DNA of 64,000 nt from CBDFGK01 sp965247075 (GTDB lineage: Bacteria > Pseudomonadota > Gammaproteobacteria > Pseudomonadales > Halieaceae), in assembly GCA_965247075.1 (NCBI GenBank), contig CBDFGK010000002.1, positions 62,001 through 126,000 of the forward strand. Direction: 5' to 3'. This document shows, one piece after another, positions 31,068 to 40,460 of this stretch (position 1 is the first letter of the stretch; each line of letters begins with the position of its first letter). The position numbers were made by a program, and so were the translations under genes. The notes beneath the pieces were generated by a model that saw nothing but the letters and a program-made list of their open reading frames with translations, made no database searches and was not told where the DNA came from.

Positions 31068-32219
31068 ATGGATTTTAGTATCGGCGAAGACCAGGCAGCC
31101 ATCCGCGAGCTGGCGTACCAAATATTTACTGACCGGGCCAGTGATGAGTTCCTGCTGGAGTTCTCCCGCACGGGTAATACCTATGATGATGCACTGTGGA
31201 CCACCCTGGCCGAACAGGGATTACTGGGTATTGCGATACCCGGGTCAGCGGGCGGTTCTGGCCTGGGGTTGACCGAGTTGTGCCTGGTATTGGAGGAGCA
31301 GGGTCGGCGCGTCGCGCCCGTGCCCCTTCATGCATCACTGGTTTTGGGTGGCTTGCCCATCGCTGAATTTGGCTCTGAGGCTCAAAAGGAGTGGTGGTTG
31401 GAGCCTTTGGCTAAGGGAGCGGTCAAACTCAGTGCCGCTATTGCTGAGTTGGGTATGAATATCGCGGTTGCCTCTAGCGTCTCTGCAACGCGCAACGGCG
31501 ACAACTGGATTTTGAATGGCGAGCGAGCGGTGGTGCCCGATGGCGCGGTCGCCAACTGCCTGTTGGTGCCTGCTGTTGATACAGACGGCAATGAAACCAT
31601 ATTCCTGCTTGATACGGCACTACCGGGAGTAGGTCTGGAAGGCGTCGATATAGGCATGCTGGGGCAACGCGCCGCGCACTTGAAGCTCGACGATGTGTCA
31701 CTGGATGACAGCGCGGTATTGGGTGTGGCAGGCCAGGGCGCAGAGATACTCGAATGGTTGGAACAGCGCGCCAATGTTGGCCACTGCGCACTGCAGGTGG
31801 GTGTAACAGAAGAGGCTATGACCCGTACCGCGGCCTATCTTGGCGAGCGTCAACAATTCGGTGTCCCGCTGGGTACCTTCCAGGCGCTGGCCATGCGTAT
31901 GGCTGACAGCTACATTGATGTGGAGGCAATACGTTCTACCTATTGGTTGGCCGTGTGGCGCTTGAGTGAGGATAAAGATGCTCGTGCGGAAGTTCGCGCC
32001 GCCAAGTGGTGGGCCTGCGATGCCGCGCATCGCGTGGTGTGCACGGCGCAACATTTACACGGTGGCATTGGTTCAGACGTGGAGTTTCCCATTCACCGGT
32101 TTTTCCTGTGGGCCAAACAGGTCAGTTATTCACTGGGCAATGCCGGCACCCAACTGGAAAAGTTGGGCCAGTTGCTGGCCAGTGACGACCGGCTGGGCTT
32201 TCACGCTCTGGAGATATAG
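31068..32219 (+). CDS. Acyl-CoA dehydrogenase, second ChsE-type subunit
   Basis: The 383-residue protein is a divergent acyl-CoA dehydrogenase: MDFSIGEDQAAIRELAYQIF at the start, a less conserved FAD-binding middle (AAIAELGMNIAVASSVSATR instead of the usual TEPxxGSD pattern), and a C-terminal region with AYLGERQQFGVPLGTFQALA and QHLHGGIGSDVEFPIHRFFL. The degraded middle motif is typical of the non-catalytic-looking partner in ChsE-type heterotetramers. It starts 11 bases after the TetR gene and is probably co-transcribed with it. Pairing with the dehydrogenase at 29107 is inference. Confidence 0.82.
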   Translation: MDFSIGEDQAAIRELAYQIFTDRASDEFLLEFSRTGNTYDDALWTTLAEQGLLGIAIPGSAGGSGLGLTELCLVLEEQGRRVAPVPLHASLVLGGLPIAEFGSEAQKEWWLEPLAKGAVKLSAAIAELGMNIAVASSVSATRNGDNWILNGERAVVPDGAVANCLLVPAVDTDGNETIFLLDTALPGVGLEGVDIGMLGQRAAHLKLDDVSLDDSAVLGVAGQGAEILEWLEQRANVGHCALQVGVTEEAMTRTAAYLGERQQFGVPLGTFQALAMRMADSYIDVEAIRSTYWLAVWRLSEDKDARAEVRAAKWWACDAAHRVVCTAQHLHGGIGSDVEFPIHRFFLWAKQVSYSLGNAGTQLEKLGQLLASDDRLGFHALEI

Positions 32220-32314
32220 ATTTGCCAGGCCAATACCGTGGTGTGCCGGCGCAGTCGGGATTTCTCCAGCCGTCTGTTATAGGATAGCGCCAAACAAATA
32301 CCAACGGATTATCA

Positions 32315-34042
32315 ATGTATCGCTTGCCGGTTCTGTTGGCCGTGTTTTCAATCGCGGCCTGTTCCACCTCCGACCAACATAATACCAGCGCTGCCGTCGG
32401 CGCGGCGCCCTGGCAACTGGGTGCCATGGTCGCTGCGGCCAACCCGTTTGCGGTGGACGCCGCTGTAGAGATGCTGGAAAAAGGCGGTCATGCGGTGGAT
32501 GCGGCTATCGCCGCCCACACCGTACTCAACCTGGTAGAACCGCAGAGTTCCGGCATTGGTGGCGGCGGCTTTATGCTGGTTCACGAGCGCGCCGGCAAAA
32601 CCCTGACTTTTCACGATGGACGTGAAGTGGCGCCGGCCGGTGCCACGGTCGATATGTTTATGCGCGATGGGGTGGTACTGGACTTTTTCGAGTCCTGGCA
32701 GAGTGGTATTGCCGTGGGCGTACCCGGCGCCATTGCCATGTACAAGAGTGCCCATGAGCAACACGGCAAGCTGCCCTGGGCGGAATTATTCCAACCCGCC
32801 ATACGGCTGGCGGAATCGGGCTTTGCGGTGTCACCCCGCATGGCCGGCTTCTTGCCGATGATGGCCAAACGCAGCCGGCTCGATGAGAACCCGGCCAGCG
32901 CCGCCTATTTTTTCCCGGGCGGGCGGCCACTGCAGGTCGGTCACCTGCTCAAGAATCCGGATTATGCGTACACCCTCAGGCGTATCGCGGAGGAGGGGCC
33001 GAGCGCATTCTACGCGGGAGAGATCGCGCAGGCCATGGCCGCTGCTGCCCAGGCAGCACCCAATGGCGGCACTCTTAACGTTGCGGATATTGCCGGCTAT
33101 CGGGCGCTCAAACGCGAGGCAATTTGCGGTGCCTTCGGGGTCAATAGAATTTGTACCACCACACCGCCCTCATCCGGGGGGGCACAGATCATGATCGCCG
33201 GCCTGTATGAGCAACTGGCGGCGGGCGCCACCACCCGCGCCGACAAGATAGCCGCCTTTGTTGATGCCCAGCGCCTGGCCTATGCAGACCGGGACCACTT
33301 TTTTGGAGACCCCGACGCCATTGATATTCCCCTGCAGGAATTGCTGCACCCGGATTACATCAGGCATCGCGCCGGCCAGCGCTTCGCGCCCGCTGCCATG
33401 CCCAGCCACGGTAACCCCCGGCAATTTCTCAATCGCAGCGCCAGCGCCACCCAGTGGGCCGCAGATACCACGGAGGAAGTGCCCGGCACCACACATCTGT
33501 CGATTGTCGACGCCGGCGGTAATGCGGTGGCCCTGACCGCCACGGTAGAAGCGCCCTTCGGTTCTGCACGCATGGTCGGTGGATTCCTGCTGAACAACCA
33601 GATGACTGATTTTGCCCGTGAAGTACCCGCCGATGGCAGTCCGGTAGCCAACGCCATTGCGCCGGGGCGGCGACCGCGTTCCTCCATGTCGCCCACGATG
33701 GTATTTGATAAGAACGGTGATTTGCTGATGGTTACCGGTTCACCGGGGGGCAACTCCATTCCCGCCTATGTGGCCAAGTCCATTATCGGCATCCTGGACT
33801 GGCAACTCTCGGCCCAGCAAGCGGTGGATTTCCCCAATCTGGTGGCGCGCGGCGCCAAGGTGAGGGTGGAAGTATCGGTTGATCCCGGCAAGGAAATTGC
33901 TGCTGACCTGCGCAGCCGCGGTTACACCGTGCAGGAGCGGGAGGGCGAAAATTCCGGCCTGCACGTGATTGTGGTGCGGCCGGACGGCTTGGATGGCGCC
34001 GCTGATGTTCGCCGTGAAGGTGCGGTCCGTGCCCTGCCTTGA
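32315..34042 (+). CDS. ggt: Gamma-glutamyltransferase, lipoprotein type
   Basis: The 575-residue protein begins MYRLPVLLAVFSIAACSTSD, a lipoprotein signal whose likely acylated cysteine follows SIAA. It then shows the GGT N-terminal core (MVAAANPFAVDAAVEMLEKG, then NLVEPQSSGIGGGGFMLVHE). The autoprocessing and catalytic threonine is T392 at the start of TTHLSIVDAGGNAVALTAT, followed by the FLLNNQMTDF and SPTMVF segments of the small subunit. It should mature by self-cleavage before T392 and transfer or hydrolyse gamma-glutamyl groups, for example from glutathione, at the cell envelope. It starts 95 bases after the acyl-CoA dehydrogenase and is probably independent of steroid metabolism. Confidence 0.9.
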   Translation: MYRLPVLLAVFSIAACSTSDQHNTSAAVGAAPWQLGAMVAAANPFAVDAAVEMLEKGGHAVDAAIAAHTVLNLVEPQSSGIGGGGFMLVHERAGKTLTFHDGREVAPAGATVDMFMRDGVVLDFFESWQSGIAVGVPGAIAMYKSAHEQHGKLPWAELFQPAIRLAESGFAVSPRMAGFLPMMAKRSRLDENPASAAYFFPGGRPLQVGHLLKNPDYAYTLRRIAEEGPSAFYAGEIAQAMAAAAQAAPNGGTLNVADIAGYRALKREAICGAFGVNRICTTTPPSSGGAQIMIAGLYEQLAAGATTRADKIAAFVDAQRLAYADRDHFFGDPDAIDIPLQELLHPDYIRHRAGQRFAPAAMPSHGNPRQFLNRSASATQWAADTTEEVPGTTHLSIVDAGGNAVALTATVEAPFGSARMVGGFLLNNQMTDFAREVPADGSPVANAIAPGRRPRSSMSPTMVFDKNGDLLMVTGSPGGNSIPAYVAKSIIGILDWQLSAQQAVDFPNLVARGAKVRVEVSVDPGKEIAADLRSRGYTVQEREGENSGLHVIVVRPDGLDGAADVRREGAVRALP

Positions 34043-34069
34043 AGCTTTCCTGGATTACCGTAACCACAC

Positions 34070-34309
34070 TTACTCAGGGGTCGATTTCAGATAGGACTTG
34101 GCCTGTGACCAGCCCTGTTTCATCAGGTCGATAATCTCTTTGCCCAGTAGCGGCATGGCTGCCCACCAGGTTATCTCTGCGAAAATAAACAAGCCGCCGC
34201 CCCACTGGGCTTTCTCGGTGTTCTCCATAGGCAGGAAAGGAATAACCGGCAACGCGACCCAGGCGATGCAGGAGATTATCAGCAGCGAATAGCCGAGAAA
34301 TTTTCGCAA
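34070..34309 (-). CDS. Small two-helix membrane protein (transporter suffix-like)
   Basis: The 79-residue protein has two predicted membrane helices (FLGYSLLIISCIAWVALPVI and LFIFAEITWWAAMPLLGKEI) separated by a short loop, and a charged C-terminal tail. Length and the PFLP-x-GxxxFIxxEIxWW-GKE pattern resemble the family called transporter suffix domain proteins, also found as standalone small proteins. Function is not known. It converges with the gamma-glutamyltransferase gene, with 27 bases between their ends. Confidence 0.65.
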   Translation of the reverse strand: MRKFLGYSLLIISCIAWVALPVIPFLPMENTEKAQWGGGLFIFAEITWWAAMPLLGKEIIDLMKQGWSQAKSYLKSTPE

Positions 34310-34403
34310 GAGATTGAGCCGGCACAGGAATACACCCGCAGTATGCGCGAGATGTCGAAAAAACTGTAGCCATGATGCCAGGGCAGGATTAACAGCCCAC
34401 GTA

Positions 34404-34468
34404 CTACATCACGTCATAGGCCGGCGTGGCATTGACGGCCTTGGCAAAGGTTTCAGCATCAATGATTG
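34404..34468 (-). pseudogene. C-terminal scrap of an unidentified gene
   Basis: A minus-strand frame ends SIIDAETFAKAVNATPAYDV-M with a stop at 34404. It looks like a genuine protein C-terminus by composition, but upstream sequence soon stops. The stretch 34310-34577 otherwise shows no gene. The family is not recognisable. Confidence 0.25.
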
Positions 34469-34577
34469 AGTTTGATCCGGTACAAGAATTCAACCCCTGT
34501 ACGCGCAGCTTGTAGCATAAACTGTAATAGTTGCTATGCGTATTGCGAGATACAAGGGAGCCTTGGACCAGCGTGTT

Positions 34578-36278
34578 ATGAATATGGAAGTTGATTGGTT
34601 AATAGCCGGCAGTGGTGCCGGTGGAATGACAGGTGCCGTGGTTGCACATGAGCTGGGTGGTTCCGTACTGGTAGTCGAAAAGGAGCCTATGTATGGCGGC
34701 ACCACCACCAAATCCGGTGGCGTGGTCTGGATTCCCGCTAATGATGGCCTGGCAGCACTGGGCATCAGCGATTCGACGGAAGAAGCCTACGCTTATCTCA
34801 AGGGTCTGATTGGCGATACGGTCGGTGATGCACGTATTCGCGCCTACGCGGAGCGAGCCCGGGAAATGTTGCAGTTTATGACGCGGCACAGTCATATCGA
34901 GTACACGCCGCTGCCCAGCTACATGGATTATTACGAGCATGTGCCGGGTTATAAAGCCGGTGGGCGTTCAATGGAGCCCAGCGCATTTAATCTCAAGCGT
35001 CTGCGAGAGCAGGCCGGAAAGATTCGCGATGATCACTACGGCTTGATGCCTTTTACTATCACGGTGGTTGAAGGGCGGAAACTGGGAGAGATGAATTTCA
35101 AATCTTACCTGCTGGGCAGTAAATTGTTGCTGAGATTTTGGCTGGATATCCCCTCGCGCCTGCAAGGCAAGCGCGATCAGCGCGTTACCCTGGGTCCTGC
35201 GCTCGTGGCGCGCTTGCGTCGCTCCTTGATGGACAGGGATATACCTCTCTGGCTGGCCTCGCCCATGCGCGAATTGATAGTGGAAGAGGGCAGGGTGGTG
35301 GGTGCCCTGGTTGAACGCGAGGGAGAGCTGGTAAAAGTCCGCGCCCGTCGCGGGGTATTGCTGGCCACCGGTGGTTTTTCCCGCAATGTTGAAATGCGCC
35401 GCCAATATCAGCAGGAGCCGGTCAGCGCGGATTGGTCCGGTGCGGCGCCGGGCGCCACCGGTGACGGTATTGTCATGGGCAAGTCGATAGGTGCTGCACT
35501 GGGTTTTATGGGCAGTGCCTGGTGGTCACCCACGTATAGACTGCCAGATAATCGGGCGCTTGCCCTCATAGCAGGTAAGGGCTACCCGCGCTCGATCATG
35601 GTAAATAAACAGGGCAGGCGCTTTACCAATGAAGCGCAGCCCTACGAGGACGTGGTAAAAGACCAGTACGACAGCGAGCTGCGCGGCGAGGGTGCTGTGC
35701 CCTGTTACCTGATATTCGATTGGGTATTTCGAAGCAAGTATCCGGTGGGCCATATTCGTCCTGGCAAACTTGAGAAGGACGCGATGCTCGCCAACAGTGT
35801 GTTTGAATCGGGGTTGCTGACTCGCGCCGATACGCTGGCGGAGCTGGCGGAAAAACTGGCGATTGATGCCACACAGTTAGAGCAGACCGTGGAACGGTTT
35901 AACCACTACGCCCGCCAGGGTGAAGATCCGGATTTTGGGCGTGGGCAGTCGGAACACGATCGCTACTACGCGGATAAGAATGTCACGCCCAACCCCAGCC
36001 TGGGACCGCTTGAGCAAGGGCCTTTTTATGCACTGCGCTGCGAGGCTGGCGATCTCGACACCAAGGGCGGTTTGCAGTGCAATGAATACGGCCAGGTGCT
36101 GGATGAGTCCGGCACGGTAATTGAAGGGTTATTCGCCGCCGGTAATACCAGCGCAGCGGCCATGGGTGACACCTATCCAGGGGCCGGTGCCACTATCGGC
36201 TCGGCGATGACTTTTGCCTACCTCGCCGCCAGGTTTGCTTTTTCAAAAGATTCAGAACTGCAGGGAGAACACACATGA
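34578..36278 (+). CDS. kstD: 3-Ketosteroid delta-1-dehydrogenase (KstD-like)
   Basis: The 566-residue flavoprotein has an N-terminal FAD motif (VDWLIAGSGAGGMTGAVVAH), GGTTTKSGGVVWIPAN, the PSAFNLKRLREQAGK region, a second dinucleotide-type ATGGFSRN, and a C-terminal GLFAAGNTSAAAMGDTYPGA, then GATIGSAMTFAYLAARFA. This is the 3-oxosteroid 1-dehydrogenase family, which adds the C1-C2 double bond in ring A and, with KshA/B, opens the steroid nucleus. The start ATG 34578 gives the usual family N-terminus; ATG 34536 is in frame upstream, and neither has an ideal ribosome site. Its stop overlaps the KshA start as ATGA (36275-36278), a coupling that supports the function of both. Confidence 0.85.
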   Translation: MNMEVDWLIAGSGAGGMTGAVVAHELGGSVLVVEKEPMYGGTTTKSGGVVWIPANDGLAALGISDSTEEAYAYLKGLIGDTVGDARIRAYAERAREMLQFMTRHSHIEYTPLPSYMDYYEHVPGYKAGGRSMEPSAFNLKRLREQAGKIRDDHYGLMPFTITVVEGRKLGEMNFKSYLLGSKLLLRFWLDIPSRLQGKRDQRVTLGPALVARLRRSLMDRDIPLWLASPMRELIVEEGRVVGALVEREGELVKVRARRGVLLATGGFSRNVEMRRQYQQEPVSADWSGAAPGATGDGIVMGKSIGAALGFMGSAWWSPTYRLPDNRALALIAGKGYPRSIMVNKQGRRFTNEAQPYEDVVKDQYDSELRGEGAVPCYLIFDWVFRSKYPVGHIRPGKLEKDAMLANSVFESGLLTRADTLAELAEKLAIDATQLEQTVERFNHYARQGEDPDFGRGQSEHDRYYADKNVTPNPSLGPLEQGPFYALRCEAGDLDTKGGLQCNEYGQVLDESGTVIEGLFAAGNTSAAAMGDTYPGAGATIGSAMTFAYLAARFAFSKDSELQGEHT

Positions 36279-37318
36279 CAGAAGCCAGCTACGCTTTTCT
36301 GCAGCCGGGTAACTATGCCAGAGGTTGGCATGTGGTAATGTTTTCCCAGGAGCTTGCTGTTGGTGATGTTAAACAACTGCACTACTTCGACCAGGATTTG
36401 GTTATCTATCGAGGTGAGTCTGGCAAAGTCGCGATTCTGGATGCGCATTGTCCACATCTGGGCGCAAACCTGGGTTGTGCCGGTGGCCGCTTGATTGGCG
36501 ACAACATCGCCTGTCCGTTCCATGGCTGGACCTTCGATACCACCGGCCAGTGTGTTGATATTCCCTACGCCAAAAAAATTCCTGACAGAGCCGTCAACGC
36601 ACTGCGCGGCTATCCGGTGTTAGAGAAAAGTGGATTTATCGCTCTCTGGTATGACCCACGGCAGGGGGAACCGGAAGACTACATGCCTGACATTCCCCAG
36701 TGGGGCAATCAAGAAGGCGGCTGGGGAGATTGGAAGTTCTATCGTTCACGTATACAGGCCAAGCCCTGCGATATTATCGAGAACATTGTTGACATCGCCC
36801 ACTTTCCACACATCCATGGTGGAATTGTGCAGTCATTCGAGAACAGCTTTGGCGATCGCACCGTAACCCAGATCAGCAAAGTCAAAATGGATGCCTCTGC
36901 AAAAATGGTGGTGCCGCCGGGCCTGCCCTTCGATTTTGAACAATTAAGAAAAGAGGGAGCAGCGACCGATTCCGATACCTGGGGTGATGCCACCTATCAC
37001 GGCCCCACTACCATGTACTACTACACCGAGTCACGCGGTGCCCAGTTGAGCTACCAGAGTTGGTGGCTGAACTGTCATATCCCTGTCAATGATGAAGAGG
37101 TAGATCTGTGCAGTGCGGTTATCTTCAATAGCCTCACGGACGACCCCCTGCCAGAGGACTTTGTTACCATGTATCCCCAAACCGCACATGCGGCATTCGC
37201 TCAGGACGTGGAGATATGGAAAGACAAAATTTATCGGGCGGAGCCTATTCTTTGCGATGGCGATGGCCCTATCACCAAGTTGCGGCGCTGGTACGAGCAG
37301 TTTTACCTGCCGCGCTGA
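36275..37318 (+). CDS. kshA: 3-Ketosteroid 9-alpha-hydroxylase oxygenase (KshA-like Rieske)
   Basis: The 347-residue Rieske oxygenase binds a [2Fe-2S] cluster through Cys59, His61, Cys80 and His83 (C-x-H-x18-C-x2-H). Its mononuclear iron site is in DIIENIVDIAHFPHIHG, with Asn170, Asp173, His176 and His181 as in KshA. KshA hydroxylates C9 of 1,4-dienones; together with KstD this leads to spontaneous opening of ring B. The gene is translationally coupled to kstD by a four-base overlap. The reductase KshB is not seen in this window. Length and all cluster ligands are intact. Confidence 0.87.
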   Translation: MTEASYAFLQPGNYARGWHVVMFSQELAVGDVKQLHYFDQDLVIYRGESGKVAILDAHCPHLGANLGCAGGRLIGDNIACPFHGWTFDTTGQCVDIPYAKKIPDRAVNALRGYPVLEKSGFIALWYDPRQGEPEDYMPDIPQWGNQEGGWGDWKFYRSRIQAKPCDIIENIVDIAHFPHIHGGIVQSFENSFGDRTVTQISKVKMDASAKMVVPPGLPFDFEQLRKEGAATDSDTWGDATYHGPTTMYYYTESRGAQLSYQSWWLNCHIPVNDEEVDLCSAVIFNSLTDDPLPEDFVTMYPQTAHAAFAQDVEIWKDKIYRAEPILCDGDGPITKLRRWYEQFYLPR

Positions 37319-37329
37319 TTTTTAGCACG

Positions 37330-37348
37330 CCGCCGCCGGCGGTATTTT
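37330..37348 (+). terminator. Short GC stem with T-run after kshA
   Basis: CCGCC (37330-37334) and GGCGG (37338-37342) form a 5-bp stem with a GCC loop, followed by TATTTT. It lies between the convergent ends of kshA and the transporter gene, so it may terminate the kstD-kshA transcript. The stem is short and the call is weak. Confidence 0.4.
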
Positions 37349-38769
37349 CAGGGAGCTACTTCACGCGCAACAATCTGCGCCTGTATGTCGTGTAGCTGTT
37401 CCTCGCTCATAAAGATTTTGGTGGTGAAGTACCATGCCAACAGTAAAGGCACTACGGTTCCAAACGCAGTTGCTACCGCCAGCCCATCGAGGGTGCCGGA
37501 GCTGACCGCGCCGGGCAGGGTGCCCTCCCTGAGACCTATGACATCGAGCACAATGCCACCAAACAATGGGCCGGCAGCGGCGGCCAGTTTACCGGTGAAT
37601 GACAGGACAGAATACAATCCCGCTTCCTGGCGGGTGCCGTGTTCCAGTTCGTGTGCGTCGGTCAGGTCGGCGACGATCGACATGGCGGCGACCGCGCGCA
37701 ACACAAATAAATACAGCCAGATAAACATCTGCAGCAACAGCATTGCAAATATCGACCAGTGACCGTTGGCGGGGATCAAGTCGTGCATACGCAGGGGGTA
37801 CATCCACACGGCGTCAAGCAGCATCATGGCGATGGCGATATTCAGAATCCTGTGCTTTGCATACAACTTGCCCAGCGGCCTGATGGAGAGCAGGGCCAGC
37901 GGTACCGCCAGTAGCGCCGGTCCGGCCAGCAGGATTGAGGTTTGTGTGGCGCCAAGCTCCCAGTAATACAGGGAAGAAAAGGTCAGCAGGGTAATCGAGA
38001 CGCCGTAAGAGGAAGAAGCCGCCAGGTCGTAATAGAGGATCTTACGGAAATCCGGGTTGTGTAATATCTTCAGGAAGTCGGCTATCAAGCCCCGCAGGCC
38101 TGTGTTCTCGGAGATGTTGTCTTCGCTGCTGTGTATCTGCTCGCGGGTGCCCCAGATAGTGAAGCTGGCCAGCAGCCATATGAGCATGCAGGACAACCAG
38201 CCATAGGTGGCGTAGTTGCCGGCGATAAAACGGCCATCCTCGCCGTTGCTGACGCCAAAAATATAAAACAGGGCGAAGGCGGGTAAAGCCACAGTGGTGA
38301 GAAACAAAAATCCCATGCGGGCGCCCAGCAATTGACTGCGCTCGTGGTAGTCGTTGGTAAACTCCGTGATGAGTGCCAGGTGTGGCAGGGCAAACAGAGT
38401 AACGGCTGTGCGAATCCACAGCGACCAGAACAGCAGCCAGGCGGCCAGTAGTCCCGCATGGTCTATTACCACCTGGGGTGGTGCGAACATGGCCACAAAT
38501 CCGCTACCCAGTGGAATGGCACCGGCCACCATAAACGGGTGGCGGCGGCCCCAGCGACTGCGAAACCGGTCAGACCAAGTGCCCACCAATGGATCGGAAA
38601 TGGCATCCCACAACACGCCCAGAAACAAGACAAAGCCAGTCGCTGTGCCACTCAGTCCCAATACCTGATTGTAAAACACCAGTACAAAAACAATGTACGC
38701 GGCTTCCTTTACCGCATATACAGCGCCGCCCAGTCCAAAAAATACCCGGTTTTTTACGCTCAGACTCAT
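37348..38769 (-). CDS. GPH-family (MelB-like) MFS transporter
   Basis: The 473-residue protein has about 12 hydrophobic segments. It carries the glycoside-pentoside-hexuronide family motif early in the chain (WDAISDPLVGTWSDRFRSRW then GRRHPFMVAGAIPLG) and the second-half counterpart around VADLTDAHELEHGTRQEAGL. GPH proteins are cation symporters for sugars and related organic solutes. In steroid degraders related proteins are often found beside catabolic genes, so uptake of a steroid or conjugate is possible but unproven. It converges on the kshA end. The ATG at 38769 is the natural start. Confidence 0.85.
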   Translation of the reverse strand: MSLSVKNRVFFGLGGAVYAVKEAAYIVFVLVFYNQVLGLSGTATGFVLFLGVLWDAISDPLVGTWSDRFRSRWGRRHPFMVAGAIPLGSGFVAMFAPPQVVIDHAGLLAAWLLFWSLWIRTAVTLFALPHLALITEFTNDYHERSQLLGARMGFLFLTTVALPAFALFYIFGVSNGEDGRFIAGNYATYGWLSCMLIWLLASFTIWGTREQIHSSEDNISENTGLRGLIADFLKILHNPDFRKILYYDLAASSSYGVSITLLTFSSLYYWELGATQTSILLAGPALLAVPLALLSIRPLGKLYAKHRILNIAIAMMLLDAVWMYPLRMHDLIPANGHWSIFAMLLLQMFIWLYLFVLRAVAAMSIVADLTDAHELEHGTRQEAGLYSVLSFTGKLAAAAGPLFGGIVLDVIGLREGTLPGAVSSGTLDGLAVATAFGTVVPLLLAWYFTTKIFMSEEQLHDIQAQIVAREVAP

Positions 38770-38880
38770 GGATGCTTGGCTACTCGTTCCCTGTATATCT
38801 CCCGGTGACTTACCGCAGAGTGCGTGCAGTCTACCTCAACTCGCTGGTATTGCAGCGTTTTACAGCAAAGAACCGGAGAA

Positions 38881-39147
38881 ATGCTAAAAGAAGAGTTCCT
38901 CGATCCAATGGGAATCTCTCAGTATCGTTTGGCAAAAGAGGTCGAAGTCCCGGCTCAAAGAATCGGGGCTATTGTTTCCGGAAAACGCTCAATTACGGCT
39001 GATACAGATCTGCGACTTTGCAGGTTCTTCGGACTATCAAATGGCTACTGGCTTCGAGCCCAGGTTGCATACGATACTGAGGTAGCCGAGGAAAAACTGG
39101 CCGTGGAACTGGAGCACATTAAACCCTGGATACAAGTCGCCGGATAA
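38881..39147 (+). CDS. higA: HigA-family XRE antitoxin, apparently orphan
   Basis: The 88-residue protein has a HigA-type helix-turn-helix (LDPMGISQYRLAKEVEVPAQ, then GKRSITADTDLRLCRFFGLS) and the typical closing NGYWLRAQVAYD. Usual HigA proteins carry about ten more residues ending in HPGEML; here only TGEML is seen and the preceding sequence is unrelated, so the N-terminus looks clipped. ATG 38881 follows GGAG. No HigB toxin gene is found upstream (the transporter starts at 38769) or downstream, so it is probably an orphan or a decayed pair. Confidence 0.7.
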   Translation: MLKEEFLDPMGISQYRLAKEVEVPAQRIGAIVSGKRSITADTDLRLCRFFGLSNGYWLRAQVAYDTEVAEEKLAVELEHIKPWIQVAG

Positions 39148-39217
39148 GATGGAATAGGCGTTGGTATCGGGCTGCCGGGTGTTGCCCCGCCTTAGGGGTA
39201 GGACGGGGTGTTAACCG

Positions 39218-40396
39218 CTAGGCTCGCGCCGCCGGTGATGTTTTTTGCATATGCTCGCGTTGTTTATCGAGTACATAAGTCATCAGGCTAGGGATAGCAG
39301 CTTCATATAAATCTGTACCAGGCGGAGCCCAGACAAATTCATGACGAATAAGTGTAAGTAGATGATCATTGGCCAAATCTCTAGCAATGGGATCGTCAGA
39401 AAAATTATCTACGATAATATCTACGAGTGTATCCTTTGTGATTGTTTCCGTTTGTTGGAATAATGTTGCTATAGCAACAGAAACGGACAACAGTTTCTTT
39501 TTTTCTAATGTGTCTCTGCGTTCTTTATAAAAGGTTATCCTGTGACTTTCAATTACTGGCTTTGCTCCAACAACTTCTTCAGAAGACAATGATTGCAAGT
39601 TATTTTCCTTTGCCAAATCCCAAAGGGCTTCGCCCCAGAGTTGAATGAAGTAAGGATAGTGCTGGCTGTCTTCCACGACATCTTCCAAAGCATCGGTGTC
39701 TACTGTTATGCCGTCTTCCTGCAACGGCTTTACAATGGCATCCGCAGTAGCCTGTGCATCTAATCGTGCAATGCCCATTTTCGTGGAACGTTCAACAAAA
39801 CCAGCCCCCACTGTGGACAGAAAATGTGCCAAGCCGGGGGTGCCGGCGAGAACCAGCAAAAAAGGTGCTTCATTTCGTGCCTTCTGGCTCAGGTTTAACA
39901 AACCACGACACATATCCGGCTCCATGGTATGCGCTTCATCCAGCAGAAATATCAAGGGACTCTTTTTACATTGACGAATCAATTTATCCAATAGTTGTTT
40001 CGGGGGGGTAGAGTTTTCAGTCCAAGTGCCAGATAGAAATCCTTTGACTCCAACTTCCTTTTTATTCGGAAACTTTTTTTGCAACCAATTTTTAGCTATT
40101 AGAAAATCCCACATATCCGCAGGGGATATTAATGCATCGGGAGTCGTCCAACTGGTACGTATAGTATTATCCTTCGTATCGGTTTTTTTGGCTTCATCTG
40201 CGAGCCAATTTAGCAATACTGTTTTGCCCATGCCCCGTGGCCCATACATAACCATGTCGGCAGCAGGTGGTCGTCCGGCAGATATTTCTGCCAATATCTG
40301 TCTGAGCCGACCCTGCTCATTTTCCCTGCCGGCGAGATGAGGCGGGGATTCTCCCGGACCCGGGTTAAACGGATTAAAATCACCAATCTGTGTCAT
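39218..40396 (-). CDS. Lone AAA+ (AAA_16/Orc1-like) ATPase
   Basis: The 392-residue protein has Walker A GPRGMGKT (52-59), Walker B FLLDEAHTMEP, a sensor-like stretch (PFLLVLAGTPGLAHFLSTVG) and a C-terminal helical region ending with a probable winged-helix-like segment. This is the AAA_16/STAND-like ATPase family, found in both regulatory and defence contexts. ATG 40396 was chosen because GAGGAAACC precedes it; an earlier ATG at 40417 lacks a site. There is no obvious effector domain and no partner gene, so the function is unknown. Confidence 0.75.
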   Translation of the reverse strand: MTQIGDFNPFNPGPGESPPHLAGRENEQGRLRQILAEISAGRPPAADMVMYGPRGMGKTVLLNWLADEAKKTDTKDNTIRTSWTTPDALISPADMWDFLIAKNWLQKKFPNKKEVGVKGFLSGTWTENSTPPKQLLDKLIRQCKKSPLIFLLDEAHTMEPDMCRGLLNLSQKARNEAPFLLVLAGTPGLAHFLSTVGAGFVERSTKMGIARLDAQATADAIVKPLQEDGITVDTDALEDVVEDSQHYPYFIQLWGEALWDLAKENNLQSLSSEEVVGAKPVIESHRITFYKERRDTLEKKKLLSVSVAIATLFQQTETITKDTLVDIIVDNFSDDPIARDLANDHLLTLIRHEFVWAPPGTDLYEAAIPSLMTYVLDKQREHMQKTSPAARA

Positions 40397-40460
40397 GATG
40401 GTTTCCTCATTCGCCATCCAATGCTCAATCGCTTTGTGTAGTCTACTCTTTTTGTGAGCA

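Noticed and set aside
32348..33759. Several minus-strand frames opposite the gamma-glutamyltransferase
   Set aside because: The plus frame has complete catalytic and lipoprotein motifs; the reverse frames are compositional shadows.
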